Positions 12,712 to 24,145 of a stretch of 64,000 nucleotides of DNA are shown here, one piece after another. How positions within the stretch are numbered: the first letter of the stretch is position 1; the number at the start of each line of letters is the position of its first letter. The DNA lies in contig OX467089.1 in the NCBI GenBank assembly GCA_950106755.1, positions 7,132,501 through 7,196,500 of the forward strand, given 5' to 3'. Source of the DNA: Climacium dendroides (taxonomy: Eukaryota > Streptophyta > Bryopsida > Hypnales > Climaciaceae). Below the pieces are notes generated by a model. It was not told the DNA's origin. It was given only the letters and a program-made list of their open reading frames with translations, and did no database searches. The translations under genes and the position numbers were made by a program.

Positions 12712-13984
12712 TTAGGAGATATCCTTTAAATCCAATTCAAAAATTTGCATTGTGTTATTGCCAATAAGTAATTAATAATCAATGAAGTATATTCTACCAT
12801 TTGGGGTTAATTTCACTTCTTTGGACTCAATTTTTCAATCAATTCAAACATTCAATTTGGAGGTATAGAATAAAAGCTATTGAGGTTTTGGAAATTGATC
12901 TTGATTTCATTTAACCTTTGAAAGTTGCATTAGAAACAAAGTGAAATGCGTCCCATGAGCTTTCTTGCAACTTTGAATGACCATTCAATTTCAATGCTCT
13001 TCTTATTGTTTAGGAGTCTTTGCTAAATTTTTTATATCATACACAAAAAATTGAACAAAACAAAGCATAAAACTCAAAACTCAAGTCAAGAGGCCTTCAT
13101 TTTGCAATTTTTGATTGTTATATAGAATTAGAATAATGTCACGAACCTTCTCAATGATTGAAGAAAAAAACAATTCACTAACTATTACCATGTAGGAAAA
13201 CAAGACCTATGATCATTTCCAAAAGATAGCTTAAGTAGGGTGGTATAGTGGAATCCATGAATCATTGGCATTTTTTTGTTTATTTTGTTGCAAATAAACA
13301 AAAATTTCATACAAAAGATGGAACTTCACATATAACAAGCAATAACAACCAAGGAGTTTGAGAATTTCACACTCACTGTATCAACATCCATATAGTCAAA
13401 GGTAGGATGACCCATGATTAACTTCCATCCTAATTGTGACCCTTTTAATTGGACCCAAGTATATTCTATTCCATCATAATGTAACATAATCTATGCTCAC
13501 ATAGAGACAAATTGAGTGGAGAATTGATGGAATGGAAGGGTAGGAATTGGGTTGTGAAATGATAATTTTATGATATCAAGGATGGAGCCATGAGGCTTAT
13601 AACATTCTTGATCACAGAGGAAAGTTGGTCCTATAGCTGCTTCAAAAATATTATCTTTAGGGATTCATTCCTCAAAAATAGCATTGTTGAAGAAAGTTCA
13701 ACTTTTCTTTCTATTTAGGACTATTCATGTGTATTCGGAAAAAGTTACTTATTTCCTACAATCTTGAAGGACACTTTTAGATTGTTGTTGCAATTGTGTA
13801 GGAAATTTAGATAAACACACTAACATCTAGGAGGACAAGTATTGTGCCCCTTATAATCTTTATTCATGATCCTCATTTTTAGATTATATATTTGCTTGGA
13901 CCACCAATAATGTTATTTTTTTGTTTTTTTCAAAACTAGTTGACTATAATATACCTTAATTAATCCAAAATTTGTCATTCCTTT

Positions 13985-14149
13985 CACTAGTACGTAGAAA
14001 AGAGAGCTTGGGGTACCATTGAATAGTATCCAACTATAGTGCCTGAGACCCATATTGGCACTAGCAAGTGCCAATGTGGATCTTGGGCACCATGCCCTTG
14101 CACTACTTTGCGATATCCAAAAACTACCTTTTTTTTGTTACATGTAGTG
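13985..14149. mobile_element. miniature CACTA-type element
   Basis: The 165-bp segment starts CACTAGTACGTAGAAAAG and ends with the complement of CACTACATGTAACAAAAA, flanked on both sides by the 3-bp duplication TTT (13982-13984 and 14150-14152). CACTA ends and a 3-bp duplication are diagnostic of En/Spm elements. The interior is a long imperfect hairpin with arms around CCATATTGGCACT / AGTGCCAATGTGG at 14050-14080. It lacks coding sequence and would need a transposase supplied in trans. Confidence 0.75.
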
Positions 14150-14830
14150 TTTACAATAGGAATTGTATATCCCATAAAGTCTAAATATGTGGATGCAGGT
14201 AGAAAGGGATGACAATGGGTTATCTAACTGAAGGTGGAGGCATCCATTTCCAATATTGTACCTTGAACCAATTTCAAAAATATGTAGATATAGGAAGTCC
14301 AAATTGTTTAGCTTACTTACATGAATGCAAACCTTGTTTGAAGTACACAATGTATTTGAATTTCACAAATTCATAGCATATTCATGTACATTTAGAAAAG
14401 TATATTTATTTTTGTTGAAAATTCATGGTTTTCAATTGTCAATGTATTAAAAACAATTTTATGTGTTGATTTTGCCTCCAAGTATGTGGAATTGCTTACA
14501 AAACTTGGCAATTGGATTGAAACATTATTGTAGTTAAGGTAGTATGCTCTAAAAGGGTCCCTCTCCTTCAAATCAACCATATTATTAGCTGAAAAATGGA
14601 TATGAGGTGATCCTTAAATTGACCACTTTAGCAATTGAATAAATTGAGGAAAAATTATTATTTTTATGACAAGAGTTAATCATTGTCTTTGATTTCCTCA
14701 CATCTCTTTGCAAGTTGCAAGTGGATGGATTTTGCAAGACCTATGGTCACAAATAGGTGCTTATGCTCCAAATCTTTGGAAATTTGCAAGTAATTCAAAA
14801 ATACTTGAAAAAAATGTAAAACCACTTGGG

Positions 14831-14880
14831 TTAACCCCTAAATGTCTGGATTCTTCTCTAGAATTGACGATTTGGAAAAA
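14831..14880 (+). repeat. isolated TTAA-type element terminus
   Basis: TTAACCCCTAAATGTCTGG begins at 14831 and matches the terminus consensus of the TTAA-flanked elements elsewhere. A partner end could be the inverted terminus at 16608-16611, with later insertions between, but this pairing is unproven. Confidence 0.4.
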
Positions 14881-15410
14881 AAAACATTAAAAAGTGCTCT
14901 TTGGAAGAATATTTTATAAGTGATATACAAAAAAAGTTGTAGATATTGAATTTTAGATTCCATCTGTACGGTTAGATTCACCAATGCTATCACCAACATT
15001 TTTTTATAAATTTGGAAAGGGAAATTTCAAAGTTCCTTCCAAATTTGATTACAAGCAAAATATTATCATTTTTTGAGCAAAACTTATTGGAATGGATTCA
15101 AAATGAGGTTTCTCTTGACATAGTGATTTTTTTGAAATTTTTATGTTCTTTACATCTATGACCTCATTTTTACAAATCTAGTTTGACCTTAGAGTCAATG
15201 CAATTTGACCACTTGACACACTTCAGCGTTTGTAATTTTAGAAAAGAAATTTATATTCGAATAACACCAAATCCAACCATTAAATAAGACAAGAACTTGA
15301 TAAAGTATCACCAAAAATTAGGATGACTTTCATCCAAGCAGGAACAAGATAAAAACAAAAACTTCAATCTATTCATCGTCCCAAAAATGGACGTGGGAGC
15401 ACTCCCAAGG

Positions 15411-15562
15411 TTAACCCATTAAGGACCAGGTCGATGAATGGAGTGAAAAAGTGGTTGAAACTAACATGTTTTCATTAGTATCCACTTTGGCTATTAATGA
15501 AAACATGTCAGTTTCACCCAGTTTTTCATTTCTTGTCATCGACCTGGTCCTTAATGGGTTAA
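15411..15562. mobile_element. TTAA-flanked palindromic foldback MITE
   Basis: Two arms of about 70 bp fold back almost completely. The outer 26 bp of each arm are identical (CCCATTAAGGACCAGGTCGA and onward), and further inside both arms carry ACATGTTTTCATTA. TTAA lies at 15411-15414 and 15559-15562. The element sits inside older TTAA-family sequence. It is non-coding; a transcript would form a long hairpin. Confidence 0.75.
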
Positions 15563-15933
15563 CTTCCACATCTATTTTTTTTTCTTTCTCTGAAAAATGA
15601 TTTAAAAAATATTTTTGTCCACGAAAACCTATAAAAAAAAAGGTAGACCAGTCCTTAAATGGTCGCTTCTAGAGCTTCCTACCTTAGTACACTGAAAAGG
15701 TTACTTACACTGGGCGGCATTTATTGAGCCTGGTGAGCACATGGCACCGAAAAGGCCAGAGTGCGCCTGGGATGAATAAATGTCATGCAAAGGTCGTATT
15801 TTGTCGGTAGATAATAAGGCAAGAAAAAAAAACATTAAAAAAAAATATTGTTCATCAATAGGAACCGACCTCCTTGCTTTTTTCAATTCCATAACAAAAT
15901 TCTTAACAATTCAGTTTTTTGAATCGTTCTCTA

Positions 15934-16204
15934 AGGTGGGTACACCTAAAACCGCCACTAATTGCTACTGAGCCTATTTCGTAATATTGGATTGGTAAAA
16001 ATTTCATATGTTCTTGTTGGCAAGTGAAAGGAGGTTCCAACGCACCAGAGAACGTGGCATTTGGATACTGTATGCAAAAGTTATTAAGGAACAAAGTTTG
16101 GTTTGAAAGCGTTTCTTCCACATAGGTACAGAACTGGATTTGGAGATGTACGTATGGTATAGATGGCGGTTTAAGGTCAGTGGCACATTTGGGTGTACCT
16201 ACCT
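15934..16204. mobile_element. TA-flanked MITE inserted into a family-3 copy
   Basis: Inverted ends AGGTGGGTACACCTAAAA and AGGTAGGTACACCCAAA are flanked by TA on each side (15932-15933 and 16205-16206). The related uninterrupted copy near 18325-18355, read on the minus strand, runs through the same point with a single TA, so it acts as an empty site. The element is 271 bp and non-coding. A TA duplication suggests Tc1/mariner-type mobilisation. Confidence 0.7.
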
Positions 16205-16611
16205 TACTTCTTTCTACTTGTTATATTTTTTTCCTACATGTTGTACAATTCCAAATGATCTGAAATTTTTCAAGCATGTAGTCAACTTGACTTGAAGAAT
16301 GAGTCCAAAGAAGCACACCAACATGGACAATTTTTTCATACAAATGTGACCTTGTGAAGTGCAAGTGCCTTGTTTTTTTTGCAAGGCTGAAAAAAGGATT
16401 TTTGTCAATTCCAAATGCTGATAGCTTGCAATCCGCATGGTTGGAATTTCTGCAAATTTTTCCACATCTTTTCAAACTAGCATACTACAAGATCCTACGA
16501 GTACATGTGTCCAAAAATGGTTTTTTTTTTCTAAAATTTGGTACTTGTACTAGAAATGATAGTTTTGGAGTGTTTTTGGTGAAAACATAGTCAAGGAACT
16601 TTAGGGGTTAA
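16205..16611 (+). mobile_element. TTAA-type family 3, copy G1 (interrupted)
   Basis: The segment ends at 16611 with CTTTAGGGGTTAA, a TTAA-type terminus. It is an inverted, diverged copy of 17942-18480. The two copies share CACTTCACAAGG-type sequence and tracts coding-like for YYKILR and FGTC, and each holds an open frame of about 77 codons in equivalent position (16354-16590 here). The left part continues upstream of the MITE at 15934, to about 15800. No known protein domain is recognisable. Confidence 0.55.
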
Positions 16612-17941
16612 CACTTGCGGGGGGTAGCATAGATAGTTTGTAACACTTAGGTGACTTTGGAATTAACATCATTAACACTTTATTAAACAAACAATGAAAA
16701 TACATAAAAGATAAATGTTATGGTACATCTAAGTGTAATGAAAGAATGAATCTAAAGTAGTTTGATGAAATTCTTGTGCACGCTAAGATCCTATTTCTCC
16801 TTGAAGTATTTGAATGTTTTGAATGAGAGCTGTAATATTAGTGGATGTTTGTTCAAAAACCAAGGGAGGTTGATGCAAGGGAGGTTGAAGTTTAAATTCC
16901 AAATTAGTTGTTGGAGTTTATGGCTATAGTATCTACATGATGTGGAATGGATGATGTATGAAGATACTTTGAGCTATATACAATACTATTATTGTCAACT
17001 ACAACATGATCTATACAATATATGATGAACCTACTTCAATTTTTATTAATTCTCTTAATTATAAATAATTAACACTTACTCTTGTTTTCTGGGAATTTTT
17101 TTGGGAAGCACAATTTCCTTAATACATAATGATGTAATTTTAACACTTATCATGGTAACAAATATGGAGAGTGGATTGTATGCTAGATTCTAAAATTGCT
17201 TTAGAATATATTCAATGGTACCTAGTTTGTTTGTTTTTTATCAATTTAAAGAAGTAACCAAATATTTTTCAATTCTCATGCAAATTTTAGGTGATATTTG
17301 GATGATATTATTTGATATTTATAAGTGGAACTCCTCTTAGTGCATGATGTTGGAACTATGTACTAAAAAGAGATTTATGCATGTCAAAGAGGTGTAATGA
17401 ATGACCATTTAACAAATGCCAACTTCCAACACTAATTTTAAGAGAATATTTTTCAAATTGGGCCCACTTACAAACTCCATTACTATAAGTTATGCATGAA
17501 GAGGATATGCAATAAGAAAGGTTTTACTTGTATATCAAATCTAGGTGAAACCTATGTAAAATTTGGATATTTGTCTTAAAATATAGCAATATTTGGACCA
17601 AAAAAATGAAAATTCCTACTAAAAAAATAGCCAAAGTCTTTGGGCCTTTGTGACCAACTCACAAAATTTTGTACATTAAAAAAACAATGATGGTACTAAA
17701 TCAGATTGTAGCTTTAACCCCTAGAGGATCATTATCTCCTTAAGGAACAATCTGGAGTTTTGGATAGGTTACTATGAGTTGAATTTTAATTGATTTTTTG
17801 GAACCTTTTTGAAGACGTATAATTTTGTTAAAGCATTGTTATTATATAATTTTTGTTTCAACTCGATGAAGGGTGAAGAAGTTATGGGATGTTTTAGGCA
17901 AATTTCAACTTGAGGAGATAGCATGGATTGCCAATATTTGG

Positions 17942-18480
17942 TTAACCCCTAAAGGTTTTTGACTATGTTTTCACCAAAAATGCTCTAAAACTGCCATTTC
18001 TATTACAAGTACCAAATTTTAAAAAAATATTATTTTTGGATACATGTAACCGTAGGATCTTGTAGTATAGTTGTTTGTAAAGAAGTGATAAAAATTTCAG
18101 AAATATCCACCATGTAGATTGCAAGATATTAGCATTTGAAGTGACAAAAACCTTTCTTTTGTCCCTGCAAAAAATCGGGCAGCTGCACTTCACAAGGTCG
18201 CATCTTTATGAAAAATGTCCAAAATGGTGGTTACTCTTTGGATTCATTCTTCAAGGCAAGTTGGCTATATGTTTCAAAAATTTCAGATTATTTGGAGTTG
18301 TACAACATATAGGAAAAAAAAATAGTAAGTAGAAAGAAGTAGAAAATGATTCAAAACACTAAATTGTTAACAATTAATTTATGAAATTGAAAAATGCCAA
18401 TCCCAATTGTTGTAATGTTGTAATAAACAATCTACACCTAATGTCTTTTTTTTTTCTTTCAAAAAATTTAAAATTGAGTA
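17942..18480 (-). mobile_element. TTAA-type family 3, copy G2
   Basis: It starts with TTAACCCCTAAAGGTTTTTG at 17942 and is the inverted homologue of the 15.8-16.6 kb copy. The shared open frame lies at 17963-18193 on the minus strand. Homology continues past 18340 into sequence that also flanks the MITE insertion in the other copy. The far terminus is not identified. Confidence 0.55.
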
Positions 18481-19626
18481 AAATAAAGGACTTCAAAGTT
18501 TATTTGAGAATAAAAAATCTATAACTGCTTGCAAACTATCCTAAACTAAAACTCTTCATCTCATTAACCGTAATAAAATGATTTAAAGTTTTCCAAGTGT
18601 ATATAAATCTAAAGAACCAATTTCAAAAAAAAAAATCTTAAAAATTTTGATTTTTAAAGAAGTTTTGTTTGCTGCCTAGGCTGCCTGCCAAATACAGAAA
18701 ATGACATATCATACAATAATTTTTAGACCATATAGTCAAAAGTTATGAAAATTGTTGGGCCTTAAAGCTACTCCTTGGACACATGTTTTATGAAAATTTG
18801 AAAGAAATAAACCCTTCATTTGTAGTGAGTTGTCCAAAATTGCTATGTTGCAAAAAAACGTTGTTTGGTCTTTGAGGGGTAAACTAAGGCTATAGATAGA
18901 TACACGTGTTGTGCTAGTCAAAAGGACAAAATTTAGAGAGGGTAGCAAGTGAAGATTGGGACCAATTTTCAAACCCCTTAAAATTTCATGCTACAGTTTT
19001 AAGGCAAAAAATCTAGGATCAAAGAATTAAATTTACAAATAAACAAGAAATTATCAAGGTCATTTGACAAAATGGCCATCAGAAAAAATTTAATTGGAAA
19101 AATGTAGGAATTGCTTCATTGGCATATGGTGAAAGATTTGGAAGAGAGCTGTTTTTATAATAAAATCTATTGTCCATCATGAATCCTCAAAGAATATGAG
19201 ATGATATAAAGATGAAAGCTTGACCGCCCATAGTCAAACTAGGAATTGTGTTTGAAGTCAAATTTTAGACCTCATTTAGGCATAGTACAATAACCTTTTA
19301 CAAAAAACTTTGAAGTAAAAAAGTCAGGGAATAAAGATAAATTTCATCTCCAAAAATCTATTTGAAATTTTGAGTCTCTGATCAAAAGTTACAGACAAAA
19401 TTTGAAGAGGATGTCCAAAAAATTCCCTTCCAACCCTTCTCTAAAATTTGACCATAATATTTATTCTTCAAAATTTAGGATTCATATTAAAATCTCAACT
19501 CCTATTTGTCAATTTTTTAATCCAATCAATTTTTTTTTTTCAATTCTCTTAACCACTATAACATTGTATAACTTAACAATGGTCCTCCCCATGTTGGGAA
19601 GGTATTATGCTTTGCCAAATATATAG

Positions 19627-19801
19627 ATGGGGAATTTCATTAAAATGACAATATTCCATGTGCCATTTTCACAGTGTGCCATTCCCACAGTTCAGACTGG
19701 GCGGTCTGAATTCTATTAGTATATTAGATTTCAAACCGCTCGATATAAACTGTGGTATGTCAAAGTCACAAAATATTTGCCATTTTAATGAAATTCTCCA
19801 T
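19627..19801. mobile_element. 4-bp-TSD MITE, copy 1
   Basis: The 175-bp segment starts ATGGGGAATTTCATTAAAAT and ends with its near-perfect inverse (TTTTAATGAAATTCTCCAT), flanked by ATAG at 19623-19626 and 19802-19805. A second copy with the same ends and CTAC flanks is at 33259-33419. It is non-coding. The 4-bp duplication with these ends does not match a superfamily I can name with confidence. Confidence 0.75.
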
Positions 19802-20479
19802 ATAGGAGGGATTTATTACATAATTCGAGGATTGGAATTGGTTGAAGAGTCATTAATAAGACAATTTTGTTCAATGTAAAGGGAGGATGCAAAAGGACCC
19901 TTTGCTTCATTGGTAAACAATGAGTTATGCACCTTTCATATACACATAATAATGAAATTAGGTTGTTTTAACAATTAGATTGTCTTACCCTCCAAAAGTT
20001 ACTTAACAAGTGATGAAATACTTCTATAAATATTTCCATTTGTATGCTTAGAGGCTCAAGCATCCCAATTAAAGCAACATCTACAATCAAACTTTCCTTC
20101 CTGCACGGAAATGGTAGAAAGCAATTATTAGCTATATGCACATAGAGAAGCTTAAGTGCCAAATGCCAATTATTTAAATATGTTCATGTTGTACAATAAT
20201 TGTGTTTAATTGGTTGCTCATCTAAGAAAATCAATGATGTTTGACATAATCAACTCCATTGATGGTTTGTGTAGTAGACTTTATACACATTATAAGGAGT
20301 ATGTAAATATAGAACTATAGTTAGTTATGCAAGTAGGAAATTTGCATTATGAGAGGTTTCATTGTAATTCAAAAGTAATACATTTTTGTGCAATAATAGT
20401 AAGTATTTAAATAATATCAAATGTTGAGAATTTAGTAAAAGGCAACCTAATTTCACTATTCAATATAATAGAGGATGCT

Positions 20480-21070
20480 TGAAAAGTGACCCTATTTTAA
20501 AAGTGACCTCTAATGCAGAGGTACATTTTGCTTTCTTTAGTGTACCAACAACGTACACTTTAGGCAAAGTTCACTTTTAATGACTTTTGAGTGTTTTAAC
20601 TTCAAAAACTTGTAACTAATTCCACAAAGGTCCAAAAAATATATAATGACTTGGATTTGATGCCAATTCCATTTTCCTTCATACAAAAATTTACTATTTT
20701 TTTTATCAAGGAATTTAATCCCGTAAATTCACTCAGCCCTTAAAAGATTGCTTGAAGAGTAGACTAAGGCAGAAGGTTCTAAAAGAGCATAAGTTCTAAA
20801 ACCAACCACCTCCTCAAATGTACACTATTTGTACATGTTCCTTTTTCATAGCCTCCATCAATGTACAAACGGTGTACATTTTAGGAGGTGGTCGGTTTGA
20901 AAGCCCCATACCATTTCAAATTCAAAATTTCATAATTAATTTTACAAAGCTCCAAAAAACATGAAACGACTTGGGTTAGATGCCAATTCCTCTTGTCTTT
21001 CAAGAAAAAATTTACTGAAAAATTAATTTCAAGAAGTTTCACATCTCCAAAATTTCAGTTTCAGCTCTTA
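20480..21070 (+). repeat. diverged tandem duplication of about 315 bp with foldback
   Basis: Two successive blocks (about 20490-20760 and 20800-21070) share a segment with GGATTTGATGCCAATTCC and GGGTTAGATGCCAATTCC at corresponding places, preceded by related GTACA-rich hairpins. The second block begins with a foldback at 20798-20898 whose arms are AAACCAACCACCTCCTCAAA and AAACCGACCACCTCCTAAAA. Probably two copies of one foldback transposon. Confidence 0.6.
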
Positions 21071-21364
21071 AGATGTGCAATTTATGGCCCCCCTTACCTT
21101 ACCTTAGTGTACCCAACAACATCATTGGTGCCCACTGCAGCTAAATTCCAAAATTTGTAGATAACCCCCCTAAAATTTGGTGGCATCAAATTAGGAATAA
21201 ATAAAGCCAAGCCACCGCTGGAGATTCCCCCTACAATCTACATAAACCCAAATTAATCCACACTTTTTCCTTAATAAATTCCACCCAATTCCTAGATCTC
21301 CCCTCTCATGGAAACCCACCCAAATACACAACCCCCCATCCCTGCCCCCCTCCCTCCCTCCGAC

Positions 21365-21391
21365 CACGTGTCACCTCGACCTCCACGTGTC
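21365..21391 (+). promoter_or_regulatory. paired ABRE/G-box motifs upstream of the cystatin gene
   Basis: CACGTGTC occurs twice, at 21365-21372 and 21384-21391, about 215-240 bp before the cystatin ATG. ACGTGTC is the core of ABA-responsive elements bound by bZIP factors in plants, and coupled copies are needed for strong ABA response. Phytocystatins are often stress or ABA induced, so the placement is meaningful, though function here is inferred. Confidence 0.5.
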
Positions 21392-21602
21392 ACCCACCCT
21401 GGCCGTCCATTCTGAACCCCCGTTCCCACCGCAGATCACCGTTTCTTCGCTCGTCCTCTGGCTGGTGCATCCGCAACGCCCACTGCGACAATCGAGATCT
21501 GTCTGGCCTGGGCGTCCATATCTGATTGACACGAAGCACTCACGAGCCGTACTCTTCCCATTCACCTTCTTATTGGGCTGTTTTGCGGCTGACAATTCGG
21601 GC

Positions 21603-24145
21603 ATGTATATCGATAGCAAAGTGGTTTCCGCAGTTGTCATTGGCGGAGCGTTGGTGGTTACGTTGTCGTTGTTTCTGACGAAGAATTGCAAGTCGGTGTC
21701 CACGATGTTGGGAGGCAAGAAGGATGTCGATGTGCAAGACACCAATAGCTTGGAGATCGACGAGATTGGTAATTTCGCCGTGTCGGAGCACAACAACCGC
21801 CAGGTAAGAGAATTGGGAAAAAAAGGGGTTGCAAGAAAGTGGGGTTGCAAGAAATTGGGGTGGTGAGATTTGGGGTTGCGGGACTTGGGATTGCTAGAAA
21901 AATTGAGTTGCCAGATTTGGGGTTGTGAGACTTCGGGTTGTCAGAATTTGGGTTGCGTGGGAATCACTCATTTCTCTTAAGAGCTATTCCTAACCGATTT
22001 CAGCTCTTGGTTTCAATTTTTGCTTCCTCGCGTGTGTAATTTTCTTCCAAAGGAGTTTGAACTGTTGTTACTTAGGATGGTCGAATATTCCAGATTCGAG
22101 TTTTTTGGACTACGATTTTACTGACTAATGTTGCGTTTTTGTCTGGTTTTGTTAGCATTCTTTGCTCTAAAGTTGTAATACTTCAGATGAAATTCAGTTA
22201 GTAGTAGGAGATTGTTGGTTCTAACTCGTGAGTTGGCTTTTCTATACTTGTGGTCATCATGTCTCTAGTTTTAGTGAAGTTGAGATTTCTGATTTGAACC
22301 ATTACTTCATATATGCCATGTTCGGTGTGATGGGGTTTCATTGTGACAGGACATGATTTCCACTAGTAAAGTTTCGTTGGCTTTTTTGTTTCTAGTTCGT
22401 GACTTGGCTATCATGGTTCTAGTCCATAACTTGGCATTTGTGCTTGTTGTCCATAACTTGTCTTTTTATGTGACCATATGGGATTCCTTTGACTCACCTC
22501 CGTAAACTGCGTTTCCATGTGTGATTGTGATTAGCCCTTTTGGGAGAGTTTCTTAAGGTTGTCGTACGACTGACTCCCAAACATGATGTGTTGTGTGTGT
22601 GTCTCTACAGAATAGTCTGGAGACGATAAAATTCTCCAAGGTGGTGTCCTGCCAGAAGCAGGTGGTGGCCGGGATCATGTACCACCTGGTGATCGAGGTG
22701 GAGGAGAAGAACCAGCCCAAGCAATACGACGCCAAGGTGTGGGCGAAGCCGGGCGGCGCTTCCAAGAAACTGGAGGAGTTCAAACCCAAAGACGGTGCGA
22801 ACTTAACCTCCGCTGACTTGGGTGCCAAGACAGGTTGATATTTATATGCTGTGTCCTCTCTCTCCCTCTTTACCTTCGCCGTTGTTGGCTTCACATAAGG
22901 TAATACCTTGTTTGAAAGCCAACAATAAAAATACAGACTTGGTAGTTAATCTTTTGGTACTAATCACAAGTGCCAGTGTATTAACTATCCTCCAAGAAAT
23001 GAAAACCGTAGAAAAAATACTGCTACTGCAATCACTAGACCAAAAATAGTAGTTACTGTGGGGAGTGCTGATTACAAGAAGTTGCTTTCCACTTCATGAA
23101 TATTTACGTATGTGGAGGAGATCTTTGTAATTTGAATGTTTTAGCAGACCGGAGTGGGTTCGTGGCCAAGTAATTTTGGACCTATAGTAATTACGATTTT
23201 TGGTGGAGAAGAAGATCATGGGGGTGTAATCGTGTTTGTTTGTGGGACTGTTTCTGAGCCACATATTTTTACCATGTAGGAGTATCCCATAGCAAAGGCC
23301 TTTCAAAGGACAGTGGATCAAAGAAGACTGTACCTTCCAATGACCCAGTCGTGATGGAGGCAGCTGAGCATACCTTGCGTAGCCTGAACATGGCCTCAAA
23401 CTCCCTTGCACCTTATGAGCTTAGCGAAATCGTGTCTGCAGAAGCCGAGGTCCGTGTGTGACATGTATCTGTGCTTAATTTTTTGATTTTTTTTCCGAAG
23501 TCCACAGAATCATAACGCTAGTTAGTACAGTCAACCCTCTCTAATTGCACATTCAGAGAATATCCTGTGAATCTGTCATGTCGTGTACACACCCGATTGG
23601 ACCACTTCCACTTGGCAAACTGTGAACTCACGTGATGGAAGGTCGAAGGCAGTGCAATTATAGAGGGTTCAGCTGCACACCTGCCTACAAATAATCTGAA
23701 AAATCTACAAAATATCGAAAGTTGAGTCCAACGTTTGTACATTTCTTGAGAAGCGTTTGAGCTTTGCATCGGGGCTAACTTGAATTCATGTCATTCAACG
23801 GCTCTATTCCTTGCGGCTGATGTTTTGTTCCCTGTTTGTCCATTTTTAAAGTAAGTCTGTTTTGTTTTGTTTTTCCAATTCTTGGACTTACAATGAATAC
23901 TATCCATAATTTCTTTTTTAAAATTTTGGGATGACTGGTTGGAGCTAGCATTGTCGTTGTGGGAACTAAGTTAACCAATAAAAGTTGAATCGTCTCTCTT
24001 TTTGCTACAGCTTGAGGGCGAATCTGCGCTCTTTCACTTGCTCCTGAAGACCAAGCGGGGTGCGAAGGAGGAGTCGTACAAGTCCGAAGTCAACCGAACT
24101 GGGGAAGGGAAGTGGTCTGTGAAGGATGCCACAATCCAGCACTGA
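21603..24145 (+). CDS. membrane-anchored or secreted phytocystatin with C-terminal legumain-inhibitor domain
   Basis: Cysteine-protease inhibitor. Exons 21603-21803, 22611-22833, 23280-23449 and 24011-24145 join in frame to 242 residues. Residues 7-25 are a hydrophobic helix, so it is a signal peptide or anchor. The plant cystatin helix signature appears as IGNFAVSEHN (55-64), preceded by GG (37-38). The papain-binding loop QVVAG is at 84-88. The usual second-loop Trp is absent: the protein has KPGG where PW is expected. Residues from about 160 form the C-terminal extended domain (SNSL at 181-184, PYELSEIV, then LLLKTKRG), which in other plants inhibits legumain (vacuolar processing enzyme). 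The ATG at 21603 is the only in-frame ATG upstream of the conserved region. Introns begin GTAAGA, GTTGAT, GTCCGT and end in AG. Likely targets are C1A and C13 proteases in the secretory or vacuolar route. Confidence 0.9.
21826..21960 (+). repeat. GGGGTTG-rich minisatellite in cystatin intron 1
   Basis: Right after the first donor site, about nine degenerate 15-18 bp units of the form GGGGTTGCAAGAAAT / GGGGTTGTGAGACTT follow one another. It is intronic and G-rich on the sense strand. Confidence 0.65.

Larger units (their letters stand above)
11120..21364. other. intergenic region packed with small DNA-transposon remnants
   Basis: After a presumed 3' UTR (GC-moderate to about 11.8 kb), the DNA is AT-rich and contains layered inverted-repeat elements described separately. 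No host gene is recognisable. Open frames of 60-84 codons fall inside repeats and carry no known domain. Confidence 0.6.
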
